From Brucella pecoris (lineage in GTDB: Bacteria; Pseudomonadota; Alphaproteobacteria; Rhizobiales; Rhizobiaceae): a DNA stretch of 64,000 nucleotides. Of this stretch, positions 26,075-35,772 are shown one piece after another. Made by a program: the position numbers and the translations under genes. A model generated the notes under the pieces. It searched no databases and was not told the origin of the DNA. It saw only the letters and a program-made list of their open reading frames with translations. Within the stretch, counting starts at the first letter, position 1. Every line of letters begins with the position of its first letter. The stretch lies in the NCBI RefSeq assembly GCF_006376675.1, contig NZ_VEWK01000001.1, positions 372,001 to 436,000 on the forward strand. Direction: 5' to 3'.

Positions 26075-27286
26075 TCAAGCCCGCTTCTTCCGCAAAAGCA
26101 GTCTTCCTGCTGCAAAGAGTGCATATGCAGCAAAAAACACACCGAGAGTCATCGGGAATCCTTTTGGTCCCAGCATATCCATACCGACGCCGACGGCTTG
26201 TGGTCCGGCAAGCATGCCAATGGCATAGCAGAACACAAAGGCGGCATTGGCGGATGCAAGCTCACGGCCAGTCAGTTCCGATCCGAGATGCGCAAGGCCG
26301 ATCGTATAGAGACCTGCTACCACGCCACCCCACAGGAACAAAACGGCCGCCATCAGGTACCAATGTTGCATGAGGTAGGGAAGGGCGATCATGCCGATCA
26401 GGCCAGTCGTGGCGCAGAAGAGCAAAAGTTTGCGGCGATCTGAAATGCGGTCGCTGACAATGCCCAATGGAATCTGCATCAGCACATTGCCGAGGCCGAT
26501 CATCGTAAGCAGCAGGGCTGCATCTGCCTCGGGATAACCGATGCGCGCGCCAAAAACAGGAAAGAGGGCAAAGCCTCCAGTCTCCACCGCACCGAAAACA
26601 AAGACGGCCATGGTTGCTGTTGGAACAGCGAAGATAAAAGGGAGAAAGGGAACATGTTCGCCTTCTTCGAAGTCGGGGCTGTCACGCCATGCGAATGCAA
26701 CCGGTATAAGGGCAATCATGATGATGACAAAGCCGACATAGAAGGGCAGGCCGCCGGTGCTCCCTATCTTCGAGAACAGCCATGGCCCCAGCGCAAAGCC
26801 TAGTGAAAGGGATGTGGAGTAGATACCAAGCACCAGCCCACGCTTTTCAGGCGGCGCAGAAGCATTGATCCAGTATTCTGACAAAACGAAGAGCACTGTC
26901 AGCGCGAAATGCAGCACGATGCGCAGTGCAAACCACGCCCATAGGGGTTGAAAGAAGTGGAAACCGAGAAAGGCGGCGCTCCCGATGAGGAGCATGAGAA
27001 ATATCGCCTTGACCACGCCCAGTCGTGCGGCGATGGGGGCGGCAAGAGGAGCAGCAACGATGGAAGCCAGACCCGCAGCGGCAGTGTTGGCACCGATCAA
27101 ACTCGCCGAGTAACCGCGGCTCTCCAGCAGAACGCTCAAAAGCGGAATGCCCAGGCCGATTGCCGCACCAACTGCGCTGATGGTGGCTATTGCTGCAGCA
27201 AGCGAGCGCCAGTGCATCTGGCCCTGTGCCGGTCCGCCGCCTGGTTCTTGCGGGACAAGATCGGCGGGTTGGATTTCTTTATTCAT
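26075..27286 (-). CDS. MFS transporter
   Basis: A 403-residue major facilitator with about twelve membrane segments. Between the second and third lies GLASIVAAPLAAPIAARLGV and between the eighth and ninth the motif-A-like GIVSDRISDRRKLLL. It resembles YcaD-type sugar/drug-efflux relatives. No ligand can be inferred. Last gene of the topA-rnr-DUF983-Nudix run, 5 bases after the Nudix stop. Confidence 0.88.
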   Translation of the reverse strand: MNKEIQPADLVPQEPGGGPAQGQMHWRSLAAAIATISAVGAAIGLGIPLLSVLLESRGYSASLIGANTAAAGLASIVAAPLAAPIAARLGVVKAIFLMLLIGSAAFLGFHFFQPLWAWFALRIVLHFALTVLFVLSEYWINASAPPEKRGLVLGIYSTSLSLGFALGPWLFSKIGSTGGLPFYVGFVIIMIALIPVAFAWRDSPDFEEGEHVPFLPFIFAVPTATMAVFVFGAVETGGFALFPVFGARIGYPEADAALLLTMIGLGNVLMQIPLGIVSDRISDRRKLLLFCATTGLIGMIALPYLMQHWYLMAAVLFLWGGVVAGLYTIGLAHLGSELTGRELASANAAFVFCYAIGMLAGPQAVGVGMDMLGPKGFPMTLGVFFAAYALFAAGRLLLRKKRA

Positions 27287-27291
27287 CGGGT

Positions 27292-28023
27292 TCAGATCAC
27301 TTCGCGAACAAAGCGGCCATGCCGCTTGGTATATTGTACCACCGGTAAGGTGGCAGGCAGTTCGGCTTCGGTATCCACCAAAAGCACACGCGCTTCTTTC
27401 AGGATCGCCTGCGTAATAGGGGCAACGTCAAGTTCATTGATGTGGTCGATGGAAACCCAGTCCAGATCTTCCAGTTCACCACTGGGAACGAGCGGTTGCT
27501 GATCCAGTTCCGGTATATGATCGCGAAATGCGATAAAAAAACGGGTATCGAAGCGACGAACATTGTCCGGCGGTGTTATCGCTCGTGCAAAATAACGCAG
27601 ACTATTCAGCGCCGGTACCATGCCGCTGTCGAGGAATGCAGACCAGTCCTCATGCGAGGGTGAAGAAACTGGTGCCGAAGCTGCTTGCCCGATGCGAAGT
27701 CCCGTCTCTTCAAAGGTTTCGCGAATAGCACAAAGGCCGAGTGCACGGGCGCGACGTAGCGACGCGCGCGAGCCCATGCCCGCGAGCAGTTTGACAATAT
27801 CGGTGTCATTCAGCTCGGCTGAAGCCGCAATAGCACCATCTACGGGGTCAGCACGCCCGCCCGGAAAAACGAACTTTCCGGGCATGAAAGCAAGGCTTGC
27901 GTGGCGCTTACCCATGAGAATGCGTGGTTTACTACCGGCCCTGTCGACAAGCAGTAGGGACGCGGCGTCGCGTGGCCGCAAAATTTTGGCTGGAGAGGAT
28001 GGAGACTGAATCATGGCGGTCAT
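27292..28023 (-). CDS. Nudix hydrolase
   Basis: A 243-residue Nudix-fold protein. The expected strand region KFVFPGGRAD (residues about 50-60) and the Nudix helix AIRETFEETGLRIG (about 98-111) are separated by an insertion of about 35 residues, so the box is extended compared with canonical GX5EX7REUXEEXGU. Family members hydrolyse nucleoside diphosphates linked to another moiety (CoA, NADH, ADP-ribose). The FPG...REXXEE arrangement resembles the RNA-capping/CoA NUDT7/8/19 group. Follows DUF983 by 8 bases. Confidence 0.85.
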   Translation of the reverse strand: MTAMIQSPSSPAKILRPRDAASLLLVDRAGSKPRILMGKRHASLAFMPGKFVFPGGRADPVDGAIAASAELNDTDIVKLLAGMGSRASLRRARALGLCAIRETFEETGLRIGQAASAPVSSPSHEDWSAFLDSGMVPALNSLRYFARAITPPDNVRRFDTRFFIAFRDHIPELDQQPLVPSGELEDLDWVSIDHINELDVAPITQAILKEARVLLVDTEAELPATLPVVQYTKRHGRFVREVI

Positions 28024-28031
28024 AGTGACGT

Positions 28032-28493
28032 TCAGGTCACATCGCCATATTCACCTTCGCCCTTGCCACCGAAACCATGCATGTAAAGTGCCCACTGCAG
28101 ACCGATGGTCGCCCCCTTCATCGGCTGCAAGAGGAGCAACGACAAAATCACAGTCAAAGGACCCCAGATTGCCATATGCGCCCAAAGCGACAGATTGGTT
28201 GTTGCTTCCACACCCATGAAGGCGCCGACAACCACGTGTCCCACGATCAAAATGGTTAGGTAGGCCGGAAGGTCGTCTGCACGCTGTTCCGTGTAGTCTT
28301 CCTCGCAGACAGAACATTGCGCTACCGGCTTTACGAATGCCCGGAAAAGCTTTCCCTCGCCGCAATGCGGGCAGCGCCCGCGAAAGCCACGCCACAAGGC
28401 TTCACCCAAAGGACGTTTCGGGTGGGCAGCCTTGGGGCTTTCGCCACCGAAAACTTGTACATCTTGCGCGGAATTGGCCTCCAGCGTGCTCAT
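28032..28493 (-). CDS. DUF983 family zinc-ribbon membrane protein
   Basis: A 153-residue protein. The N-terminal half has two CxxC pairs (CPHCGEGKLF and CSVCEEDYTEQRADD), a zinc-ribbon-like fold, then two or three membrane segments (YLTILIVGHVVVGAFM, WGPLTVILSLLLLQPM). DUF983 is conserved in alphaproteobacteria without known function. Its ATG overlaps the rnr stop by one base (TGATG), so translation is coupled to RNase R. Confidence 0.88.
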   Translation of the reverse strand: MSTLEANSAQDVQVFGGESPKAAHPKRPLGEALWRGFRGRCPHCGEGKLFRAFVKPVAQCSVCEEDYTEQRADDLPAYLTILIVGHVVVGAFMGVEATTNLSLWAHMAIWGPLTVILSLLLLQPMKGATIGLQWALYMHGFGGKGEGEYGDVT

Positions 28494-30856
28494 CAGCGAC
28501 CTCTTCTCTTCTGACGCGGAATACCCGCGGGTTTACCCCTTCGCCCACGCATCGTCCGACTTGCCTTATGGTGCGAACGGGTCGACATTGGCAGAGGATG
28601 CGGTTCCGAAACCATCTCAAAACGAAGCGCACCCGCGACGGGGAGCGCTTCTACAAGACGAACCGTCACTGTATCGCCCAGCCGGAAGCCTTTACCGCTC
28701 CGTTCACCGGCGATCGCATGGTTCGCTTCGTCATATAAATAGTATTCATGACCTAAAGTTGAAATGGGTACCAGCCCATCCGCGCCATATGTCGCAAGGT
28801 TAACGAAAAGACCTGCTCGCGTGACGCCAGTAACACGTCCTTCATATTCATCACCGAGATGCGCGGCGAGGAAGTGCGCGATGAGGCGGTCCACGGTTTC
28901 GCGTTCGGCCAGCATTGCCCGACGCTCGGTCGAGGAGATCAGCGCAGAAATTTCTTCGAGATGCGCTTCCTCATCCGTGGTCAGGCCATCGCTGCCAAGG
29001 TTCAGGGCCTTGATCAGGGCGCGGTGAACGATGAGGTCAGCGTAGCGGCGAATCGGCGAGGTGAAATGTGCATAACGGTGCAAATGCAGACCGAAATGTC
29101 CAATATTATCAGGGCTATATTCCGCCTGGCTCTGCGTGCGCAGCACCACCTGATTGACCAGCTCCTGATGGTCCGAACCTTCAACAGCCTCAAGAATCCG
29201 GTTGAATTGCGCTGGCTGGAGTTCAGCGCCTTTGGCGAGGCTCAAGTCAAGCGTACGCAGGAATTCACGCAGGGTTTCCTGCTTGGCAAGTGCCGGTGCA
29301 TCATGAATGCGGAAAATCAAAGGCTGGCGGCGCGCTTCCAGCGTTTCGGCGGCGGCGACGTTAGCTTGAATCATGAACTCTTCGATGAGCTTGTGCGCAT
29401 CGAGCCGTTCCGGAACGATAACCTTATCCACCTTCCCATCAGGTTTGAGCAGGATTTTCTTTTCCGGCAGGTCGAGTTCCAGCGGTTCGCGGACATCCCG
29501 CCCGCGCTTCAGCACGGCGTAGGCGTTCCACAGCGGCTTCAATATGCTGTCGAGAATGGGCGCGGTCTTATCATCCGGCGCGCCATCAATGGCAGCCTGG
29601 GCCTGTGAATAAGCAAGCTTCGCCGCCGATTTCATCATGACGCGATGGAACTTGTGCGATTTCTTGCGTCCATCCGCCGCAAAAACCATACGGACGGCCA
29701 AGGCCGGGCGATCTTCCAACTCACGAAGCGAGCAGAGATTGTTCGAAATCCGCTCTGGCAACATCGGCACGACGCGGTCCGGAAAATAAACCGAATTACC
29801 GCGCTTCTGTGCTTCACGGTCAAGTGCAGAATCAGGGCGTACATAGGCGGCTACATCGGCAATAGCCACGATGACAATTTGACCGCCTGCATTTTCCGGG
29901 TCTTTGTCCGGTTCGGCATAAACCGCGTCGTCATGATCCTTGGCATCTGCCGGATCAATGGTTAGAAGTGGAATGGCGCGCCAGTCTTCGCGGCCTTCCA
30001 GCGTCGCAGGCTGGGCGGCTTCCGCTTCGTTAAGTGCCTCAGTCGGAAAAACATGCGGAATTTCATGCTCGTGAATGGCAATCATCGACAGGGCTTTTTC
30101 ACTGTCGATAGATCCGACCACTTGTCGAACCTTGCCGCGCGGCAATCCCTGGCGGCGCGATGAAATCAGGTCTACTTCGACAAGGTCGCCAGCTTCGGCA
30201 TTTTCCAGTTGGGCTGGATCGAGCTGCACTTCCGGCTGCTTTCGGTTTACCGGGTCCAGTCGCCATTCACCGTTGCCAAGCTTGCGCACAACACCAAGCA
30301 CTGCATTCGTGCGATGTTCGAGACGCTTCATCACACGGGCGGTGTAATCCGGTCCGTCGTGATCGTCATTGCGGAATATTTTTGCCAGAATCCGATCACC
30401 CACGCCGACCGTCGGCCCGCCTTCAGAGGCTTTGTTGAGCCGAGTGCGGCGGATCAGGACAACAGGCGGCTTGCCATAGCCAGCTTCGTCCCATTCTGCC
30501 GGACGAGCGAGCAATCCGCCATCCTCATCGCGCCCAGTAATATCAAGCACAGTGACGGCAGGCAATGCACCGGGGCGGGACAGTTTGCGGGCGCGTTTTT
30601 CAACCAAGCCCTCGTCCGAAAGCTCGCGCAGAAGATCTTTTAGATAGACCCGCGCATCGCCCTTGATGTTGAATGCTTTTGCCAGTTCACGCTTGCCTGC
30701 CCGGTCCGGGTTCTCCTCGATATACTTGAGAACCTCTTCACGGGTCGGCAGGAACGCATTGGGATCGTTCTTGGCGTCGATGGACTTTGCTTGGGCTGCA
30801 CGCCGCTCGGTCCGCGCGGACCGACCGGTATCGGATTTGGGAAAACGGCGTGCCAA
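28493..30856 (-). CDS. rnr: Ribonuclease R
   Basis: A 787-residue 3'-5' exoribonuclease. Order: N-terminal winged-helix region, cold-shock/OB domains, RNB catalytic domain (IDPADAKDHDDAVYAE, metal-binding Asp cluster, residues about 300-315; FTSPIRRYADLIVHRAL), then an S1 domain (YEGRVTGVTRAGLFVNL) and a basic tail (RGRRGKPAGIPRQKRRGR). It degrades structured RNA, including rRNA and tmRNA-tagged messages. The start lies 3 bases after topA, so the two are co-expressed. Confidence 0.95.
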   Translation of the reverse strand: MARRFPKSDTGRSARTERRAAQAKSIDAKNDPNAFLPTREEVLKYIEENPDRAGKRELAKAFNIKGDARVYLKDLLRELSDEGLVEKRARKLSRPGALPAVTVLDITGRDEDGGLLARPAEWDEAGYGKPPVVLIRRTRLNKASEGGPTVGVGDRILAKIFRNDDHDGPDYTARVMKRLEHRTNAVLGVVRKLGNGEWRLDPVNRKQPEVQLDPAQLENAEAGDLVEVDLISSRRQGLPRGKVRQVVGSIDSEKALSMIAIHEHEIPHVFPTEALNEAEAAQPATLEGREDWRAIPLLTIDPADAKDHDDAVYAEPDKDPENAGGQIVIVAIADVAAYVRPDSALDREAQKRGNSVYFPDRVVPMLPERISNNLCSLRELEDRPALAVRMVFAADGRKKSHKFHRVMMKSAAKLAYSQAQAAIDGAPDDKTAPILDSILKPLWNAYAVLKRGRDVREPLELDLPEKKILLKPDGKVDKVIVPERLDAHKLIEEFMIQANVAAAETLEARRQPLIFRIHDAPALAKQETLREFLRTLDLSLAKGAELQPAQFNRILEAVEGSDHQELVNQVVLRTQSQAEYSPDNIGHFGLHLHRYAHFTSPIRRYADLIVHRALIKALNLGSDGLTTDEEAHLEEISALISSTERRAMLAERETVDRLIAHFLAAHLGDEYEGRVTGVTRAGLFVNLATYGADGLVPISTLGHEYYLYDEANHAIAGERSGKGFRLGDTVTVRLVEALPVAGALRFEMVSEPHPLPMSTRSHHKASRTMRGRRGKPAGIPRQKRRGR

Positions 30857-30859
30857 TTG

Positions 30860-33508
30860 CTACTCCTCTACCGCCTCGGCCTTGGATTTCGACTTGACTG
30901 TCGACCGGGCTTTTGCTGTTGCCTTCTTGGCGGCAGGCTTCTTCGCAGCGTTTTTCTTTTCAACGCTGGCCGAAGCTTTGCGAGCAGGGGCTTTTTTACT
31001 CTTGGAAGAGCCAGCTTTTTCCGTAATCAGCGCCAATGCTTCTTCCAGCGTGACACTTGCAGGGTCTTTGCCCTTCGGTAAGGTGGCGTTGACCTTGCCC
31101 CAGTTGACATAAGGCCCATAGCGACCGTCACGGACGGTGATCGAACCGCCTTCGGGATGATCGCCGAGCGTTGCCAATGCCGCTGGGGTAGACCGCCCAC
31201 GACCGCCCTTGGATTGCTTGTCCGCGAGCACAGAAACGGCACGGTTGAGGCCGACCGAGAAAACTTCCTCGGCGTTTTCCAGATTGGCGAAAGTGCCGTC
31301 ATGACTGACATAGGGACCGTAGCGGCCGATGCCAGCGGAAATCATCTTGCCGGTTTCCGGATGCTGCCCGATATCACGTGGCAGAGACAGAAGCGCAACG
31401 GCTTTCTCATGGTCGAGCGCATCGACAGTCCAGCCTTTCGGAAGGCTGGCGCGTTTGGCTTCCTTGCCTTCGCCACGCTGGACATAGGGACCGAAACGAC
31501 CGGTCCGTGCGGTGATTTCCTCACCAGTGAACGGGTCCTTGCCGAGTGATTTTGGTTCGTCGGCGGCCGCAGATTCACCATTGGCGTCGCCGCCGAGCTG
31601 GCGGGTATATTTGCATTCCGGATAGTTGGAGCAGCCGACGAATGCGCCATATTTTCCAAGTTTCAACGACAGCATGCCTGTGCCGCAGGTCGGACACGAG
31701 CGCGGATCACTGCCGTCCTCGCGTGCCGGGAAAACCAGCGGCGCCAGCTCTTCGTTCAGGGCATCGAGAACATTGGTGACGCGCAATTCCTTGATGTCAT
31801 CGACAGAGCCGGAGAAGTCGCGCCAGAAATCGCGCAGCACATCTTTCCAGGAAAGTTTGCCGTCGGAAATAAGGTCGAGCTTCTCCTCAAGGTCTGCCGT
31901 GAAATCATATTCCACATAACGCTTGAAGAAGCTTTCAAGAAAGGCTGTGACCAGACGGCCCTTGGGTTCGGGAATGAGCTTGCGCTTGTCGATTGTGATA
32001 TATTCACGGTCGCGTAGCGTGGCGAGCGTCGCGGCATAGGTCGAAGGACGGCCGATGCCAAGTTCTTCCATCTTCTTGATGAGCGAAGCTTCCGAATAGC
32101 GCGGTGGCGGTTCGGTCGAATGCTGGGTGGCATCGATCTTCTCACGTGCAAGCGTTTCGCCGCTGCGGATTTCCGGCAGCTTTGCGCTATCCTCGTCGTC
32201 GTCCTCTTCCTCGCGATGATCCATATAGGCGGCGAGGAAGCCATCGAACTTCGTTACGGATCCGTTGGCGCGCAGCATTGCCGAGCGCGAGCCGTTGACG
32301 GCTTCGATGTCAGCCGTGGTGCGCTCGATATCGGCGGCCTGCATCTGGCTGGCGATGGCGCGCTTCCAGATCAACTCATAAAGCCGAGCCTGATCCTCAT
32401 CGAGATAGCGGCGCACTTCTTTGGGATGACGCGAAAATTCGGTCGGACGAATGGCTTCGTGCGCTTCCTGAGCGTTCTTCGCTTTGCTGGAATAATAGCG
32501 CGGCTTTTCCGGCACATATTTCGCGCCGAATGTCTCGCCAATTGCCTGACGCGCGGCAGTGATTGCTTCCGGCGCCATTTGCACCCCGTCGGTACGCATA
32601 TAAGTGATGAGACCGGCAGTTTCGCCGCCAATGTCCACGCCTTCATAGAGGCGCTGAGCCACCTGCATGGTGCGTGATGCCGAGAAACCGAGCTGGCCGG
32701 ACGCGGCCTGCTGTAAGGTTGAGGTAGTGAAAGGTGGTCCCGGATTGCGCTTGGTCGGCTTGGCTTCGACCGAAATGGCCTTGAAGCTGGCGCCTTCCAG
32801 CATGGTGCGAATGCCGGTTGCCTGCTCGCCATTCTTGATGTCGAGCTTGCCGAGCTTCTTGCCATCCACTGCGGTCAGGCGGGCGGTAAAACCGTCATTG
32901 CGCGGCGTCTTCAGAAGGGCTGCGATATTCCAGTATTCTTCACGAATGAATCGCTCGATTTCCGACTCGCGATCGGCAACAAGGCGCAGCGCTACCGATT
33001 GAACACGACCAGCCGAACGTGCGCCTGGCAGTTTGCGCCAGAGAACGGGCGAAAGCGTGAAACCGACGAGATAATCCAGCGCGCGGCGGGCCAGATAGGC
33101 ATCGACCAGAGGTTCATCAATGTCTCGCGGATTGGCGATAGCATCGAGAACAGCCTTCTTGGTGATGGCGTTGAACGCCACACGCTTGACCGTCTTGCCC
33201 TTGAGCGCCTTTTTCTGGTTGAGCACTTCAAGGACATGCCAGGAAATAGCTTCACCTTCGCGATCCGGATCGGTGGCGAGAATGATGCCGTCGCTGTCTT
33301 TCAGCGCTTTGACAATATCAGCGAGACGCTTGGAGGAATTGCTATCCACCTCCCACGACATCGCAAAATCTTCATCTGGACGAACCGAGCCATCCTTGGC
33401 TGGCAGGTCTCGCACATGACCGAACGAGGCCAGAACCTTATAGTTCGAGCCCAGATACTTATTGATGGTTTTAGCCTTGGCAGGCGATTCGACAACGACG
33501 ACGTTCAT
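30860..33508 (-). CDS. topA: DNA topoisomerase I
   Basis: An 882-residue type IA topoisomerase. Order: Toprim (VVVESPAKAKTINKYLG), the catalytic core with the nucleophilic Tyr in GLITYMRTDGVQM, SAGRVQSVALRL, one C4 zinc finger (CPTCGTGMLSLKLGKYGAFV...C), three repeats of the GRYGPYVxxG type, and a Lys/Ala-rich tail of about 60 residues. It relaxes negative supercoils. The reduced zinc region (one finger) is normal for alphaproteobacteria. First gene of the topA-rnr run. Confidence 0.96.
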   Translation of the reverse strand: MNVVVVESPAKAKTINKYLGSNYKVLASFGHVRDLPAKDGSVRPDEDFAMSWEVDSNSSKRLADIVKALKDSDGIILATDPDREGEAISWHVLEVLNQKKALKGKTVKRVAFNAITKKAVLDAIANPRDIDEPLVDAYLARRALDYLVGFTLSPVLWRKLPGARSAGRVQSVALRLVADRESEIERFIREEYWNIAALLKTPRNDGFTARLTAVDGKKLGKLDIKNGEQATGIRTMLEGASFKAISVEAKPTKRNPGPPFTTSTLQQAASGQLGFSASRTMQVAQRLYEGVDIGGETAGLITYMRTDGVQMAPEAITAARQAIGETFGAKYVPEKPRYYSSKAKNAQEAHEAIRPTEFSRHPKEVRRYLDEDQARLYELIWKRAIASQMQAADIERTTADIEAVNGSRSAMLRANGSVTKFDGFLAAYMDHREEEDDDEDSAKLPEIRSGETLAREKIDATQHSTEPPPRYSEASLIKKMEELGIGRPSTYAATLATLRDREYITIDKRKLIPEPKGRLVTAFLESFFKRYVEYDFTADLEEKLDLISDGKLSWKDVLRDFWRDFSGSVDDIKELRVTNVLDALNEELAPLVFPAREDGSDPRSCPTCGTGMLSLKLGKYGAFVGCSNYPECKYTRQLGGDANGESAAADEPKSLGKDPFTGEEITARTGRFGPYVQRGEGKEAKRASLPKGWTVDALDHEKAVALLSLPRDIGQHPETGKMISAGIGRYGPYVSHDGTFANLENAEEVFSVGLNRAVSVLADKQSKGGRGRSTPAALATLGDHPEGGSITVRDGRYGPYVNWGKVNATLPKGKDPASVTLEEALALITEKAGSSKSKKAPARKASASVEKKNAAKKPAAKKATAKARSTVKSKSKAEAVEE

Positions 33509-33716
33509 TTAAAGCAGCCCAGATTCGCGCCCAATGGAGATAAAATACCTCCTCTCCGCGTGAAATTCGTTGCCTTCACATGAACAGCGGGCAGCGTTTG
33601 GTCAAGAGCAGGACGACAAAAATCACGAAATACAACTTAAAGTTGCTGTTAAGTTGAGTGAAACCAATAGTAGCATAAGAAGTGAAGAAATCAGTTTATC
33701 TCTCGAGGAGATAGGT

Positions 33717-33923
33717 ATGGACGATACGTCGGGTTTTCCAGACACGGAAGACGGTGAGGAATTGAAAACCGCGACTCGCTTCGAGACGGTAACATATATT
33801 GAACAAATGCTTGAACAACTCGGTTTAATGGCAAAGAACACGAATCATACGTTGCTTGTCTATATGATCGAGATGGCTCTCGTCGAAGCTCGAGAGGTGC
33901 TCCATAATGAATCCGAGGCATAA
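33717..33923 (+). CDS. Small conserved-looking hypothetical protein
   Basis: A 68-residue acidic protein, mostly helical (TRFETVTYIEQMLEQLGLMA, MIEMALVEAREVLHNESEA), with GAGGAG before the ATG. It lacks a signal peptide or membrane segment. Rhizobial genomes often have such a protein next to dprA/topA; function unknown. It faces away from topA and ends 6 bases before the convergent dprA stop. Confidence 0.7.
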   Translation: MDDTSGFPDTEDGEELKTATRFETVTYIEQMLEQLGLMAKNTNHTLLVYMIEMALVEAREVLHNESEA

Positions 33924-33929
33924 TTATGG

Positions 33930-35096
33930 TTATTCTGGAGGAACCAAAGCCACCTGATTCCCAGCATAGCGATGCAGCCTACCGGCCAAATCTAGTTCCA
34001 ATAGAACGAGCTGAACAGCTCCAGTATCCATACCTGTATGGCGAACGAGTGTGTCAATATCGGTCGGCACAGGTCCAAGCGCATCGACGACGATTTCCCG
34101 TTGTTTCTCTGTCGCGATCGGTTGGAACGATTCTGGTTCGTCCATAAGCGGAGATAACAGATCGGGCTGCATTGGCATGGTTGCCCGATATATGCTTGAA
34201 CCAGCCAGTGGCTGGAGGGCCTCTATAACGTCGTTCGCTTCTGTCACCAATGTTGCACCTTGTTTTAGAAGCAGATTCGTACCGCGTGCACGAGGATCAA
34301 GTGGAGAGCCTGGAACAGCGAACACGATGCGCCCCATGTCTCCGGCCATGCGCGCACTGATGAGCGAGCCGGAACGCTCGGCGGCTTCCACGACGATCAA
34401 TCCCAGCGACAAGCCTGCAATAATACGGTTGCGGCGTGGAAAATCACGGGAACGAGGTTCGGCTCCCATTGGCATTTCACTTATGAGTGCTCCACCTTGT
34501 TCCGGTATATCACGGTAAAGGGGCAGATTTTCCGGTGGGTAGGGACGATCGAGTCCCCCAGCCAGTACCGCAACGGTTCCCGTTTTCATGCTTGCGCGGT
34601 GCGCAGCGGCATCAATACCGCGGGCCAGTCCGGAAATCACTGCAAACCCGGCTTCGCCAAGGTCGTGTGCCAAGCGTTCAGTGAAACGTGCGCCGATCAC
34701 CGAAGCGTTGCGTGAGCCGACGATGGCAACCGGTGGCTTGCCAAACGCGGCAGCATTTCCCTTGATTGTAACCAGTGGTGGTGGCGATTCGCAGTTTTTA
34801 AGCTGCGATGGATAATCTGGCTCGCCCATTCCGACGAGACGGGCACCGGCACGTTGGATAGCTTCAAGCTCGCGCTCCGCGTCGTCCATGGACATGACAC
34901 GGATTGGGCGGGCACTGCCGCCTCTGATGTTGAGATCGGGTAGCATTTCGATCGCACTTGAGGCAGAGCCACAAAACAAAATCAGATCGCGAAACGTAAC
35001 GGGGCCGATATTGTCGGTTCGGATGAGACGCAGCCAGTTGAGCCGCTGATGATCAGAGAGGCGAATTCCAGTTTTCGAATTCGCACTTTCCTTCAT
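33930..35096 (-). CDS. dprA: DNA processing protein DprA
   Basis: A 388-residue protein with the extended Rossmann fold that loads RecA on incoming single-stranded DNA ([69 protein letters not shown]) plus a C-terminal winged-helix domain. Present in most bacteria whether or not they are naturally transformable. Overlaps plsY by 4 bases. Last gene of the pyrB operon. Confidence 0.95.
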   Translation of the reverse strand: MKESANSKTGIRLSDHQRLNWLRLIRTDNIGPVTFRDLILFCGSASSAIEMLPDLNIRGGSARPIRVMSMDDAERELEAIQRAGARLVGMGEPDYPSQLKNCESPPPLVTIKGNAAAFGKPPVAIVGSRNASVIGARFTERLAHDLGEAGFAVISGLARGIDAAAHRASMKTGTVAVLAGGLDRPYPPENLPLYRDIPEQGGALISEMPMGAEPRSRDFPRRNRIIAGLSLGLIVVEAAERSGSLISARMAGDMGRIVFAVPGSPLDPRARGTNLLLKQGATLVTEANDVIEALQPLAGSSIYRATMPMQPDLLSPLMDEPESFQPIATEKQREIVVDALGPVPTDIDTLVRHTGMDTGAVQLVLLELDLAGRLHRYAGNQVALVPPE

Positions 35097-35698
35097 CCCT
35101 TGGCTCCGATCTTGCTTTCGGTGCCGTTTAAGAGGCGCGCAATATTGGCTTTATGTTTGATGATAACGATGACCGTCATGATCGCAAAGAGGACCGCCAC
35201 CGCAGGATAACCACGAGAATAAAGCGCGATGGGGACAACGATGCTGGCGATAAGTGCCGCGAGGGAGGAATAGCGCGTCAGAAGGGCTGTTACGATCCAG
35301 ACGGCAGCGAAGACCAGTGCACCGGGCCATGCAAGTCCGATCAGGACGCCGAGATAGGTCGCTACGCCTTTACCGCCCTTAAACCCGATCCATACCGGAA
35401 AGAGGTGACCTATAAAAGCACCGAAGCCTGCACCGATAGCCGCGTCCGGCCCGTAACGCGAAGCGACTAGAACGGCGACCGTGCCTTTGAGCATGTCAAA
35501 AATCAACGTCGCTGCAGCGAGCTTCTTGTTGCCGGTGCGCAGCACATTCGTCGCGCCGATATTGCCCGATCCAATGGAACGGACATCGCCCAGCCCGGCG
35601 AGCCGGGTCAGAATCAAGCCAAATGGAATAGAGCCAAGAAAATAGCCGAAGACGAGCGCTCCTATGAGCGTCATGCTAAGAAATCCCGGTTCGGCCAT
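35093..35698 (-). CDS. plsY: Glycerol-3-phosphate acyltransferase PlsY
   Basis: A 201-residue inner membrane protein with five predicted spans. It transfers acyl groups from acyl-phosphate to glycerol-3-phosphate, the first step of phospholipid synthesis. Signature motifs: [43 protein letters not shown]. Lies between the dihydroorotase-like gene (75-base gap) and dprA (4-base overlap). Confidence 0.95.
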   Translation of the reverse strand: MAEPGFLSMTLIGALVFGYFLGSIPFGLILTRLAGLGDVRSIGSGNIGATNVLRTGNKKLAAATLIFDMLKGTVAVLVASRYGPDAAIGAGFGAFIGHLFPVWIGFKGGKGVATYLGVLIGLAWPGALVFAAVWIVTALLTRYSSLAALIASIVVPIALYSRGYPAVAVLFAIMTVIVIIKHKANIARLLNGTESKIGAKG

Positions 35699-35772
35699 GA
35701 ACGTCCCCTATTGTTTCTTGATTCCGCCTACCCGGAATTTTCGAATGATTGTTCCGGGTTATGCGGTGTTTT

